Below, piece by piece: positions 25,911-34,612 of a DNA stretch of 64,000 nucleotides; positions within the stretch are counted from its first letter, which is position 1; each line of letters begins with the position of its first letter. The notes under the pieces are model-generated. The model had not been told where the DNA came from. It saw only the letters and a list, made by a program, of their open reading frames with translations, and did not search any database. The position numbers were made by a program, and so were the translations under genes. Source of the DNA: Hymenobacter sp. (lineage in GTDB: Bacteria > Bacteroidota > Bacteroidia > Cytophagales > Hymenobacteraceae); contig JAQBNT010000156.1 in NCBI GenBank assembly GCA_028288445.1, positions 19,890-83,889 on the forward strand. The letters are read 5' to 3'.

Positions 25911-25932
25911 CGGTCACGGAAACGATTACGCA
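25911..25932 (+). promoter_or_regulatory. Putative LacI-type operator, copy E (SSS symporter)
   Basis: CGGTCACGGAAACGATTACG then CA matches the consensus of copies A to D at 18 of 22 bases, with the right half AACGATT intact. It lies 126 bases before the symporter start and about 35 bases upstream of a candidate -33 box. Confidence 0.6.
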
Positions 25933-25967
25933 GGTAAAACAAAGATTTTCCTTTCAGAAGCGGTTTT

Positions 25968-25998
25968 TTTGCCGGAACATTACTTTACCATAGCCTCG
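25968..25998 (+). promoter_or_regulatory. Candidate Bacteroidota promoter of the SSS symporter
   Basis: TTTG at 25968-25971, a 19-base gap, then TAGCCTCG at 25991-25998. The spacing fits the -33/-7 promoter type of this phylum; the -7 box differs from TAnnTTTG at two positions. Transcription would start about 50 bases before the ATG. Confidence 0.5.
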
Positions 25999-26057
25999 CC
26001 ACGCTGCGCCCGCTGGTGCTGGCAGTCTCGTCGCTCTAAATCCCCATACCTCGTTCA

Positions 26058-27749
26058 ATGAACCAGCTCGCTACGATTGATTACATCGTTTTCTTCGTCT
26101 ACTTCATCATCGTGTCCAGCTACGGCATCTGGATTTACCGGCGCAAAACCGGCCACGACGGCACCCTCGAAGGCGATTCCAAAGACTACTTCCTCGCCGA
26201 AGGCTCGCTGACGTGGTGGGCCATCGGCTCCTCGCTCATCGCTTCCAACATCTCGGCCGAGCAGTTTGTGGGCATGTCCGGCTCGGGCTTCAAGATGGGC
26301 CTGGCCATTGCCACCTACGAGTGGATGGCCGCCATTACGCTGGTCGTGGTAGCCGTGTTCTTCATCCCGGTTTACCTGAAGAACAACATCGCCACGATGC
26401 CGCAATTCCTGAGCCAGCGCTACAACAGCACGGTGGCCATGATTATGGCTCTCTTCTGGCTGGCGCTCTACATCGTGGTCAATCTGACCTCCATTCTCTA
26501 CCTCGGGGCCATTGCCATCAGCAGCATCGCCGGCCTAAACCTGACGTTCTGCATGTACATGCTGGCCGGTTTTGCGGTCGTTATCACGCTGGGCGGCATG
26601 AAGGTGATTGGCTTCACCGACGTTATTCAGGTGTTCTTCCTGATTCTCGGCGGCCTGGCCACTACCTACCTGGCCCTGAACCTGGTAGCGGAGCACTACG
26701 GCTCCTCAGGTGTTCTCAGCGGCTTCAACCTGATGACGCAGCACGCCGGTGACCACTTCCAGATGATTTTCAAGCGCGACAACGAAAACTACATCGACTT
26801 GCCCGGCCTCACGGTACTAATAGGGGGCATGTGGATTGTGAACCTGAACTACTGGGGCTGCAACCAATACATCACCCAGCGCGCCCTCGGGGCCGATTTG
26901 CCTACGGCCCGCGCCGGTATCCTGTTCGCCGCTTTCCTCAAGCTGCTGATGCCCGTGATTGTGGTGCTGCCCGGCATCGCCGCCTACGTGCTCTACAAGC
27001 AGGACGTGTTTGGCGAATTCGGCAAGGCCATGGTGTCGGGCGGCGAGCTGAACCCCGACCGCGCATATCCGGTGCTGCTCAACATCCTGCCCGTGGGTTT
27101 GAAGGGCCTGTCCTTCGCCGCCCTCACGGCTGCCGTGGTGGCCTCGCTGGCCGGCAAAGCCAACTCCATCGCCACCATCTTCACCCTTGACGTTTACAAG
27201 AAAGTCATCAACCCCGAAGCCTCGGAAAAGACGCTGGTGAGCACCGGCAAAATTGCCGTAGTGGTGGCCATGGTGCTGGGCGTGCTCATCGCGCCGCACC
27301 TCGGCATCGACAAAAAAGGTGGTTTCCAGTATATTCAGGAGTATACGGGATTTGTGTCGCCGGGCATTTTTGCCATGTTCATCCTAGGCTTCTTCTGGAA
27401 GAAAACGACGTCGAGCGCGGCGCTGTTCGCCACCATTGGTGGCTTCCTGCTCTCGCTGCTGCTCAAGTTCCTGCCCGGCATGGTGAACCTGTCGTTCCTC
27501 TCGCCGTTCGGCTTTGCCGTTAAAAATTCCGCCGGCGTGTATGAAATCCCCTTCCTCGACCGGATGGGTTTCGTGTTCCTCTTCTGCGTGATTGGGATGG
27601 TTATCATCAGCCTGTACGAAAAGAGCCGCGGCGTGAAAACCAACGGCTTGGAAGTAGACCGCAGCATGTTCAAGCCGCAGCCCAGCTTCGCTATCGGCAC
27701 GGCCGTTATTCTGGTCATTCTCACCACGCTGTACACCATCTATTGGTAA
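26058..27749 (+). CDS. Sodium/sugar symporter (SSS family), likely pectin oligomer or uronate uptake
   Basis: Inner-membrane Na+-coupled carrier of 563 residues with about 14 membrane segments, close in layout to vSGLT-type sugar symporters. The N-terminal DYIVFFVYFIIVSSYGIWIY, the segment SLIASNISAEQFVGMSGSG (sodium-site region) and WGCNQYITQRALGA are typical. It is distinct from the symporter at 6242, which has the MTSAATF version of the same region. Its place between GH105 and the methylesterase, and operator copy E, indicate a pectin-derived substrate such as unsaturated or saturated galacturonate. The exact substrate is inferred. Confidence 0.9.
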   Translation: MNQLATIDYIVFFVYFIIVSSYGIWIYRRKTGHDGTLEGDSKDYFLAEGSLTWWAIGSSLIASNISAEQFVGMSGSGFKMGLAIATYEWMAAITLVVVAVFFIPVYLKNNIATMPQFLSQRYNSTVAMIMALFWLALYIVVNLTSILYLGAIAISSIAGLNLTFCMYMLAGFAVVITLGGMKVIGFTDVIQVFFLILGGLATTYLALNLVAEHYGSSGVLSGFNLMTQHAGDHFQMIFKRDNENYIDLPGLTVLIGGMWIVNLNYWGCNQYITQRALGADLPTARAGILFAAFLKLLMPVIVVLPGIAAYVLYKQDVFGEFGKAMVSGGELNPDRAYPVLLNILPVGLKGLSFAALTAAVVASLAGKANSIATIFTLDVYKKVINPEASEKTLVSTGKIAVVVAMVLGVLIAPHLGIDKKGGFQYIQEYTGFVSPGIFAMFILGFFWKKTTSSAALFATIGGFLLSLLLKFLPGMVNLSFLSPFGFAVKNSAGVYEIPFLDRMGFVFLFCVIGMVIISLYEKSRGVKTNGLEVDRSMFKPQPSFAIGTAVILVILTTLYTIYW

Positions 27750-27771
27750 TACCGGGCTTGCGTGATTTCAC

Positions 27772-27848
27772 GCAGGGTTAAAAACGTAGTGTCCCGCAGT
27801 GTCGTTCTTTCATTAGAGCACTGCGGGACACTGCGTTTTTAACCCTGC
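27772..27848. repeat. Inverted repeat with 30-bp arms
   Basis: Arms 27772-27801 and 27819-27848 (GCAGGGTTAAAAACG to CCCGCAGTG) pair at 29 of 30 bases with a 17-base loop. It lies 23 bases past the symporter stop and is strong enough to end transcription. Unlike other repeats here I see no second copy in the window. Confidence 0.9.
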
Positions 27849-27930
27849 GAGACACTGCATGAAATAATATCAGGGCCAGTTATTTAAGTGAAAAATCTTA
27901 CGCACATGACGGGTGCCTTTTGCTGATTCC

Positions 27931-27974
27931 GGCCTCGACGGGCGGGAGTCCAATCCCGTCGGAGCCATCTTTTA
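27931..27974 (+). other. Imperfect hairpin in the symporter-methylesterase spacer
   Basis: GGCCTCGACGGG and CCCGTCGGAGCC pair with two mismatches around a 12-base loop, followed by ATCTTTT. It may be a weak terminator. Its right side resembles a tRNA 3' end, but no tRNA body is present. The remaining spacer to 28149 is AT-rich and I see no operator copy in it. Confidence 0.4.
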
Positions 27975-28149
27975 GGGGCGGAGTGGAATTGAATTAGGGT
28001 TTAAATTGTCTTATTCCGTAGTCGAATAGGCAAGAACAATGATTCGGGCAATATTGATTTGGACTGGTGGCGAATAGCTCCATAAATTAGCAGTGTCCGG
28101 ACGCGCTGCCCGCGTCGGCAGCCCCTCCCCCCAAATCCCACCCCTACCC

Positions 28150-29106
28150 ATGCGCGCACTTTTCCTCTTTTCCCTGCTACTGCTGAGCTTCTCCGGCTTC
28201 GCCCAAACCAAGCAATTCTTGGTGGCCCAGGATGGTAGCGGAGCCTACCGCACTGTGCAGGCCGCCCTCGACGCGGTGCCCAAAAACAACACCACGCCCA
28301 TCATTATCTTCATCCGCAAGGGGGTTTACAAGGAGAAGCTGAACCTGGCCAAAAAGCAGAATTTCGTGCGCCTGGTGGGTGAGGAAGTGAACACCACCGT
28401 GCTCACCTACGACGACTACAACGGCCGCACCCCCGCCAACGGCGAGCCCCTGGGCACGTCCGAAGCTTCCAGCTTCCGGGTCTTCGGCAACGACTTTTCG
28501 GCCATCAACCTCACCTTCGAGAACACCGCTGGCACCGTGGGCCAGGGCCCCGCCATGTGGGTATATGGCGACAAAGCCCAGTTCGAAAATTGCCGCTTCC
28601 TGGGCTTCCGCGACACGCTGTACCCCTACGGCTACGGCAGCCGACAGTATTATAAGAACTGCTACATCGAAGGCACCACTGATTTTATCCTGGGCTCGGC
28701 CACGGCGTGGTTTGAGGATTGCACGCTGTTTTGCAAGGCGGGCGGCACCGTCATCATGGCCCCATCCACGCCCGACAGCATCCGCTACGGCTTTGTGCTA
28801 CAGCGCTGCAAGATTGTGGGCGATGGTACGCCCGGCTCCCTTTTCCTGGCCCGCCCCTGGAAGCCCGCCGCCAAAACCGTGCTGCTCAACTGCGAGCTGA
28901 GCGCCCTCATCACCCCCAAGGGCTGGGACCACTGGGGCAAGGAAAGCAACAAACAGGATGCCTTTTTTGGCGAGTTCAAGTCCATCGGTCCCGGCGCGGC
29001 GCCCAAGGCGCGCATCCTGTGGTCGCACCAGCTTACGCCGCAGCAGGCCGCCTTCTACACCCGCGAAACCGTGCTCGGCGGTTGGGTGCCAAGCGTGCCG
29101 CAGTAA
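28150..29106 (+). CDS. Secreted pectin methylesterase (CE8)
   Basis: Removes methyl esters from homogalacturonan, exposing it to lyases and polygalacturonase. The 318-residue protein has signal peptide MRALFLFSLLLLSFSGFAQ and a right-handed beta-helix. Family motifs are DGSGAYRTVQAALDAVP, IRKGVYKEKL, PAMWVYGDKAQFENCRF, GFRDTLYPYG with the first catalytic Asp, GTTDFILGSATAWFE with the second, and FLARPWKP with the substrate-binding Arg and Trp. Length matches single-domain bacterial enzymes. I start at MRALFLF because the preceding in-frame codons are leader sequence. Confidence 0.94.
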   Translation: MRALFLFSLLLLSFSGFAQTKQFLVAQDGSGAYRTVQAALDAVPKNNTTPIIIFIRKGVYKEKLNLAKKQNFVRLVGEEVNTTVLTYDDYNGRTPANGEPLGTSEASSFRVFGNDFSAINLTFENTAGTVGQGPAMWVYGDKAQFENCRFLGFRDTLYPYGYGSRQYYKNCYIEGTTDFILGSATAWFEDCTLFCKAGGTVIMAPSTPDSIRYGFVLQRCKIVGDGTPGSLFLARPWKPAAKTVLLNCELSALITPKGWDHWGKESNKQDAFFGEFKSIGPGAAPKARILWSHQLTPQQAAFYTRETVLGGWVPSVPQ

Positions 29107-29132
29107 GCGGCATGCTGGCAGTTGTTTACCGG

Positions 29133-29184
29133 TAGCCCCGGGAGCTTGGCGGCACCAGAGCGCCTAGCTTCCGGGGCTTTTTCT
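29133..29184 (+). terminator. Intrinsic terminator after the methylesterase gene
   Basis: AGCCCCGGGAGCT pairs with AGCTTCCGGGGCT around a GC-rich loop, followed by TTTTTCTT. It starts 27 bases past the stop codon. Confidence 0.85.
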
Positions 29185-29372
29185 TGCCTTGGCATGACAG
29201 AATCGGCGGATTTTATGAAAAATATCGGTAAACCTCAAGCAAGTCGACTTTCTTAGTAAAGTTCAATAATGGGTCATGTTGAAGCGGGGCGTATGAGATG
29301 AATGCCCTTCGTTGGGTTTTTAGGGTCTGAGGCAATTTCAAGCCATGGTATGGGTAGGAGAGGGGTACATGG

Positions 29373-29397
29373 CATCGTTCCCGGCAACGATTGCACA
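29373..29397 (+). promoter_or_regulatory. Putative LacI-type operator, copy D (kduD promoter)
   Basis: CATCGTTCCCGGCAACGATT then GCACA, followed by an A-run, lies about 125 bases before the kduD start. The core is identical to copies A and C. It is the first operator upstream of the kduD-kduI-SusC-SusD run, so it may control that whole set. Confidence 0.72.
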
Positions 29398-29521
29398 AAA
29401 AAATATTGTCCAACTCTTGCTTTTGGCTGAGGCTTCACCAAACCTTTAAGAAGCAGGACCGGCCCCAACTGCATTTTTGGGCTTGTTGGCCCTGCTTCAT
29501 CCTCTCAACATCGTCCCTTTT

Positions 29522-30292
29522 ATGACCGCATTTTCTTCTGCATTTAGCTTAGCCGGCAAGCGGGCCCTCGTTACGGGTTGCGACCGGGGTATCGGGCAGG
29601 CCATCGCCCTCGGTTTGGCTGAGGCGGGCGCTGATATCATCGGCGTATCCATGCACATGCCCGCCGGCGGCGAAACCGAAGTAGCGGTGCAGGCGCTGGG
29701 CCGCGAGTACCGGGGCTACCAGGCCGATTTCGGCAAGCTGGACGAATTGCAGGGCTTTATCAAGGAAGTGCAGGCAGATTTTCCGGTTATCGACATTCTG
29801 TTCAACAACGCCGGCATCATCCGCCGCGCCCCCGCCGCCGCGCATTCCGACGAAGACTGGGATGCCGTGCTGAGCATTAACCTCGACGCGCCGTTCCGTT
29901 TGGCCCGCGCCATTGGCGGCCAGATGCTGAAAAACGGCAGCGGCAAAATCATTTTCACTGCCTCGCTGCTCACCTTTCAGGGCGGCATCAACGTGCCCAG
30001 CTACGCGGCCAGCAAAGGCGGCGTGGGCAGCTTGGTGAAAGCCCTTGCCAACGAGTGGGCCGGCCAGGGAGTGAACGTGAACGCCATCGCGCCCGGCTAC
30101 GTGGCCACCGACAACACCGCCGCCCTGCGTCAGGACGAGGAGCGCAGCGCCGCCATCCTCTCGCGTATTCCGGCCGGCCGCTGGGCCTTGCCTACGGACT
30201 ACCAGGGCCCCGCCGTGTTCCTGGCCTCGGCCGCCAGCGACTACGTGCACGGCACCATCCTCACCGTCGATGGCGGCTGGATGGGACGGTAG
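29522..30292 (+). CDS. kduD: 2-dehydro-3-deoxy-D-gluconate 5-dehydrogenase
   Basis: Reduces 2,5-diketo-3-deoxygluconate, formed by KduI, to 2-keto-3-deoxygluconate with NAD(P)H. A 256-residue classical SDR with the cofactor motif GCDRGIGQ, NNAGI at about 88 and catalytic TASLLTFQGGINVPSYAASK. The segment IRRAPAAAHSDEDWDAVLSIN is typical of KduD, and the end TVDGGWMGR is a family hallmark. The start MTAFSSAFSLAGKRAL is preferred over the in-frame ATG at 29477. It lies directly upstream of kduI with only an inverted repeat between them. Confidence 0.95.
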   Translation: MTAFSSAFSLAGKRALVTGCDRGIGQAIALGLAEAGADIIGVSMHMPAGGETEVAVQALGREYRGYQADFGKLDELQGFIKEVQADFPVIDILFNNAGIIRRAPAAAHSDEDWDAVLSINLDAPFRLARAIGGQMLKNGSGKIIFTASLLTFQGGINVPSYAASKGGVGSLVKALANEWAGQGVNVNAIAPGYVATDNTAALRQDEERSAAILSRIPAGRWALPTDYQGPAVFLASAASDYVHGTILTVDGGWMGR

Positions 30293-30298
30293 CTTTGC

Positions 30299-30386
30299 AA
30301 TGAGGAATGAAGAATGAGGAATGAAGAATTGCTTCACCTGATTCATTAGCAACAATTCCTCATTCTTCATTCCTCATTCTTCATTA
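30299..30386. repeat. Inverted repeat built of AATGARG heptads
   Basis: Four AATGARG heptads (30299-30328) and an inverted copy (CYTCATT, about 30355-30385) face each other across a short spacer. Either a full-length pairing with four mismatches or a pairing shifted by 7 bases without mismatch is possible. It occupies nearly the whole kduD-kduI gap and ends seven bases before the kduI start. Confidence 0.88.
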
Positions 30387-30392
30387 AAAAAG

Positions 30393-31223
30393 ATGACTCA
30401 GCGCTTTGCCATTGGTCCCCGCGAAACTTCAACCCTCAACACGAGTGGTATCCGGGAGCATTTCCTGATTGAAAATATCTTCACGGCCGGCGAAATCGAG
30501 CTGACCTACACGCACTACGACCGCATGATTGTGGGCGGCGCACAGCCCGCTTCGGCCGCGCTGACGCTGCCGTGCCCCGAGTCGCTGAAGGCCAACTTCT
30601 TCCTGGAGCGCCGCGAGTTGGGCGCGCTCAACGTGGGCGGCGCTGGCACCGTGACGGTGGACGGCACCGTGTACGAGTTGGGCAATCAGGACTGCCTTTA
30701 CGTGGGCATGGGCAGCAAGGAAGTGGCCTTCGCCAGCGCCGACGCGGCCAATCCGGCCAAATTTTACCTGCTTTCGGCCCCGGCCCACGCGGTGCACCCC
30801 ACCGCCCGCCGCACCCAGGCCGAAGCCACGCCCGTGCAAATGGGTGCCCTGGAAACCGCCAACGAGCGCACCATCTACAAATACATCTACGCCGAAGGCA
30901 TCCAGAGCTGCCAGCTGGTGATGGGCCTGACCCAGCTCAAAGCCGGCAACGTGTGGAACACCATGCCCTCGCATACCCACGACCGGCGCATGGAGGCTTA
31001 CCTCTACTTCAACATGCCCCAGGGCCAGCGCGTGCTGCACCTGCTGGGCGAGCCCACCGAAACCCGCCCGCTGTGGGTGAGCAACGAGCAGGCCATTCTC
31101 TCGCCGCCGTGGTCCATCCACACCGGCTGCGGCACCAGCAACTATGCCTTCATCTGGGGCATGGCCGGCGAAAACCGCGAATACACCGACATGGACGCCG
31201 TGCCCCTCGACACGCTGCGATAG
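30393..31223 (+). CDS. kduI: 5-dehydro-4-deoxy-D-glucuronate isomerase
   Basis: Isomerises 5-keto-4-deoxyuronate, which forms spontaneously from unsaturated galacturonate, to 2,5-diketo-3-deoxygluconate. The 276-residue cupin-fold enzyme has the zinc ligands His194, His196 and Glu201 in SHTHDRRME and His243 in WSIHTGCG, two residues earlier than in the E. coli enzyme. The N-terminal HFLIENIF and DRMIVGGAQP and the end GENREYTDMD are conserved. It acts in the cytoplasm one step before KduD, its upstream neighbour. Confidence 0.97.
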   Translation: MTQRFAIGPRETSTLNTSGIREHFLIENIFTAGEIELTYTHYDRMIVGGAQPASAALTLPCPESLKANFFLERRELGALNVGGAGTVTVDGTVYELGNQDCLYVGMGSKEVAFASADAANPAKFYLLSAPAHAVHPTARRTQAEATPVQMGALETANERTIYKYIYAEGIQSCQLVMGLTQLKAGNVWNTMPSHTHDRRMEAYLYFNMPQGQRVLHLLGEPTETRPLWVSNEQAILSPPWSIHTGCGTSNYAFIWGMAGENREYTDMDAVPLDTLR

Positions 31224-31264
31224 CCACCTGATTAAAAAAACTCCCACCCAAATTTAGTTATCTG

Positions 31265-34200
31265 ATGAAAAAACATCTTCTCCTGCTTTGGCTGCTGCTC
31301 CTAGGGAGTATCGGGCTGGCGGCGGCGCAAAGTCGCCAGGTTCAGGGCGTTGTGAAAGCGGCCGACGGGGAAACCCTGCCGGGCGTGACCGTACTGGTAG
31401 AAGGTACCACCAACGGTGCCTCGACCGGGCCGAATGGCGACTTTTCCATTACGCTGCCCGCCAATAGCACCAACACCACGTTGCGGTTCAGCTACGTGGG
31501 CTACGTGTCGCAGGCCGTGAAGGTGGGCGACAAATCGTCCATCAACGTCACGTTGGCTGCTGATAGCAAGCAGCTGGACGACGTGGTGGTTATCGGCTTT
31601 CAGGAAGTGCAGCGCCGCGATGTAACCGGCTCAGTTGCTTCGGTGAATGCGCAGCAAATCAAGGATATTCCGGTGAACTCGGCGGCCGAAGCGCTGTCGG
31701 GCCGCCTGGCCGGGGTGCAGGTCACTTCCTCGGAGGGCCAGCCCGGCTCTTCGGTGCAGGTACGGGTGCGGGGCGGCGGTTCCATCACGCAGGACAACTC
31801 GCCGCTGTACGTGGTGGACGGGGTGCAGGTAGAAAATGCCCTGGCAGTGCTCTCGCCGCAGGACATCGCCTCCGTGGATGTGCTGAAGGATGCCTCGGCC
31901 ACGGCCATTTACGGTGCCCGTGGGGCCAACGGTGTGGTTATCATCACCACTAAAGGCGGCAAGGAAGGCCGTACTACCGTGACGTACAACGGCTTTGCCG
32001 GCTTCCGCCGCATCGTGAAAACGCTGCCCGTGCTGCAATCGGCCGATTATGTAGACTATGCCTATGAAAAGTCGCGCATCTCGGGCGGCACGGCGCTGAC
32101 GGGCTTCAAGAGCCGTTTTGGCAGCCTTACTTTCCGCGACCAGCGGCCGTATAGCAGCACGGTGCCCGGCTACGACACGCTGGGTGTATCGCGCAACGCG
32201 GACTTCATCAACTGGCAGGACCGGGTGTTTGGCGGCGATGCGTTCCAGCAAACCCACAACGTATCGGTGGCCGGCGGGGCCAAGGGCACGACTTACGCCC
32301 TGAGCCTGACGCGCAACGATGAAAACGGCATTCAGCTTAACACCGGCTTTGTGCGGAACCTGGTGAACTTCCGCTTCGACCACAAGGCTAGCGACAAGTT
32401 CCGGGTGGGCTTCACCAGCCGTCTCACCGACCAGGTGGTGACGGGTGCTGGTACTTCCAGCTCCATCACGGCCCCCACCACCAGCACGCGCCTGCGCAAT
32501 GCGCTGGTGTACCTGCCCATTCTGACAGCGGCGCAGGCCAACGCGGGCGTGCCGGTAGACGACTACCCGGACGACGAGTTCTTCTCGGCCTCGAACTCGC
32601 TTTCGAACCCGATTCTGACCATCAACAACGAGGTGCGCAAAAACCGCAGCCGCGTGTTCAACCTGAGCGGCAACGCCAGCTATAACTTCACCAAAAACCT
32701 GTCGTTCCGCTCCACGCTGGGCTTCGACTACACCACTGCGCGGGTGGAGGACTTCTACGGCCAGTACTCGCCGGCGGTGCGCACCCAGAGCGGCCTGCCC
32801 TACATTTCCATCGGCACGACTCAAGCCGTGACGCTCAACAACTCGAATGTGCTGAGCTACACGGTGAAATTTGGTAAGAATACCTTCGACGGCGTGCTGG
32901 GCGAGGAAACTTACCAGCGCCGCAACCCTTACCTGAACGTGACGAGCTACTACCTGCCCAAGGGCATCTCGTTCGAGCGGGCCGTAGACAACATCGGCCA
33001 GCGTGACCCCAACGCCCCCGCCACGCCCCAGCTCGGGCCGCTGACCGGCGTGACCGAAGACTCGCGCCTGCTCTCGGGCTTCGGCCGCCTCAACTACAAC
33101 TACGACGGCAAGTACCTCTTCACGGCCACGTTCCGGGCCGATGGCTCGTCGAAGTTCAAGGGCAGCAACAAGGTGGGCTACTTTCCGGCGGCTTCGGCGG
33201 CCTGGCGCATCTCGCAGGAGAAATTCATGGAGCCCTTCGCGGCCACCGTCACCGATGCCAAGCTGCGCCTGAGCTACGGCCTGTCGGGCAACAACCGCAT
33301 CAAGGATTTTCTATATGACCCGCTGTTTGGTACCAGCACGCTGGAAACCATCCGGGACGGCAGCCTGCTCAATACGTATTACGCCCTCAACGAAAACCTG
33401 ACGCCGGGCGTGGCGGCCACCTCGCTGGCCAACCCCAACCTGAAGTGGGAAACCACGGCCTCGACCAACGTGGGCTTCGACCTGGGCCTGTTCAACAACC
33501 GCCTGCAGCTTACGGCCGATGCCTACTACAACCGCACTTCCGACCTGCTGCTGAACCTGAGCATCAACCCCAGCAGCGGCTACCTCACGCAGCTCATCAA
33601 CATCGGGGCTACCTCGAACCGCGGCTTGGAGCTGCAGGCTACCGGCACCATCATTAAAACGCCGGATTTCACCTGGTCGGCCAACACCAACTTCTCCTTC
33701 AACCGCAACCGCGTGGAGGACCTGGGCGGTCTGGCGGCGCTGCCCATTCAGTATTCGGGCTGGGCCAGCACGGCCATCACCGGCGACTACTATGTGGCCG
33801 TGGGCCAGCCCGTGGGCCTGATGTACGGCTACGTGACGGACTTCTCAAACGGTGGCAAGGGCTTCTATACCGCCGATGACTTCAAGGGCTACAACGCCGC
33901 CAGCAACCAGTGGATTCTGAAGGATGGCATAGCCAGCGATAAAGGCGTGACCGGCTTCAGCAGCAGCGAGGTAACCCCCGGCACCATCAAGCTGAAGGAC
34001 CTCAACGGCGACGGACAGATAACGCCCGACGACCGCCAGGTTATCGGCAACGCCAACCCCAAGTTCACGGGTGGCCTCAACCAGCAGTTTGCCTACAAGA
34101 ATTTCGATGCCAGCATCTTCCTGAACTGGGTGGTGGGCAACGACATCTACAACGCCAACAAGATTGAGCTGACCTCGTACCTGGCCGGCGGCAACCTGGC

Positions 34201-34600
34201 CAACGGCCTGGCCGTGATGAAAGACCGGTACCGCCAGATTGACGAGAACGGTACCATCATCACCGACCTGGCCACCTCGGCCCGCGTGAATCAGAACGCC
34301 AGCATCTGGAGCCCCACGCGCCAGTTGTTCCTGCACTCCTGGGCCATCGAGGACGGCTCGTTTCTGCGCATCAACAACGTGACCATGGGCTACACGCTCC
34401 CCAAGTCGGTTTCGCAGTACGCCAAGCTCCAATCGGCGCGTTTCTACGTGACGCTCAACAACCTCTACACGTTCACCAAATACACCGGCTTCGACCCCGA
34501 AGTCAACACCCGCCGCTCTACCTCGCTCACGCCGGGTGTCGACTACGCGGCGTATCCGCGCAGCCGCGCCTTCCTGTTTGGCATGAACCTGACTTTCTAA
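31265..34600 (+). CDS. SusC-type TonB-dependent outer-membrane transporter
   Basis: Imports pectin oligomers together with the SusD-type lipoprotein encoded 12 bases downstream. The 1111-residue protein has a signal peptide (KHLLLLWLLLLGSIGLAAAQ), a carboxypeptidase-regulatory-like domain (about 25-105; VQGVVKAADGETLPGVTV), a plug domain with SVQVRVRGGGSITQDNSPLY and VDVLKDASATAIYGARGANG, the hallmark segment of SusC proteins, and a long barrel ending LFGMNLTF. The domain order and length are standard. It follows kduI by 41 bases, so it may be read from the kduD promoter. The linked enzymes give the substrate; sequence alone does not. Confidence 0.96.
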   Translation: MKKHLLLLWLLLLGSIGLAAAQSRQVQGVVKAADGETLPGVTVLVEGTTNGASTGPNGDFSITLPANSTNTTLRFSYVGYVSQAVKVGDKSSINVTLAADSKQLDDVVVIGFQEVQRRDVTGSVASVNAQQIKDIPVNSAAEALSGRLAGVQVTSSEGQPGSSVQVRVRGGGSITQDNSPLYVVDGVQVENALAVLSPQDIASVDVLKDASATAIYGARGANGVVIITTKGGKEGRTTVTYNGFAGFRRIVKTLPVLQSADYVDYAYEKSRISGGTALTGFKSRFGSLTFRDQRPYSSTVPGYDTLGVSRNADFINWQDRVFGGDAFQQTHNVSVAGGAKGTTYALSLTRNDENGIQLNTGFVRNLVNFRFDHKASDKFRVGFTSRLTDQVVTGAGTSSSITAPTTSTRLRNALVYLPILTAAQANAGVPVDDYPDDEFFSASNSLSNPILTINNEVRKNRSRVFNLSGNASYNFTKNLSFRSTLGFDYTTARVEDFYGQYSPAVRTQSGLPYISIGTTQAVTLNNSNVLSYTVKFGKNTFDGVLGEETYQRRNPYLNVTSYYLPKGISFERAVDNIGQRDPNAPATPQLGPLTGVTEDSRLLSGFGRLNYNYDGKYLFTATFRADGSSKFKGSNKVGYFPAASAAWRISQEKFMEPFAATVTDAKLRLSYGLSGNNRIKDFLYDPLFGTSTLETIRDGSLLNTYYALNENLTPGVAATSLANPNLKWETTASTNVGFDLGLFNNRLQLTADAYYNRTSDLLLNLSINPSSGYLTQLINIGATSNRGLELQATGTIIKTPDFTWSANTNFSFNRNRVEDLGGLAALPIQYSGWASTAITGDYYVAVGQPVGLMYGYVTDFSNGGKGFYTADDFKGYNAASNQWILKDGIASDKGVTGFSSSEVTPGTIKLKDLNGDGQITPDDRQVIGNANPKFTGGLNQQFAYKNFDASIFLNWVVGNDIYNANKIELTSYLAGGNLANGLAVMKDRYRQIDENGTIITDLATSARVNQNASIWSPTRQLFLHSWAIEDGSFLRINNVTMGYTLPKSVSQYAKLQSARFYVTLNNLYTFTKYTGFDPEVNTRRSTSLTPGVDYAAYPRSRAFLFGMNLTF

Positions 34601-34612
34601 TTGCTTCCTATC

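Noticed and set aside
26058-27749. Duplicate of the 6242 symporter
   Set aside because: Both are SSS family but differ in the sodium-site region (SLIASNISAEQF against SLAASMTSAATF) and in length and tail; they are different subfamilies.
27942-27967. tRNA 3'-end-like sequence (T-arm and acceptor-like CGGAGCCA), as left by integrative elements
   Set aside because: No 5' acceptor, D-arm or anticodon arm is upstream, the T-loop is the wrong length, and the bases pair better as a simple hairpin with GGCCTCGACGGG.
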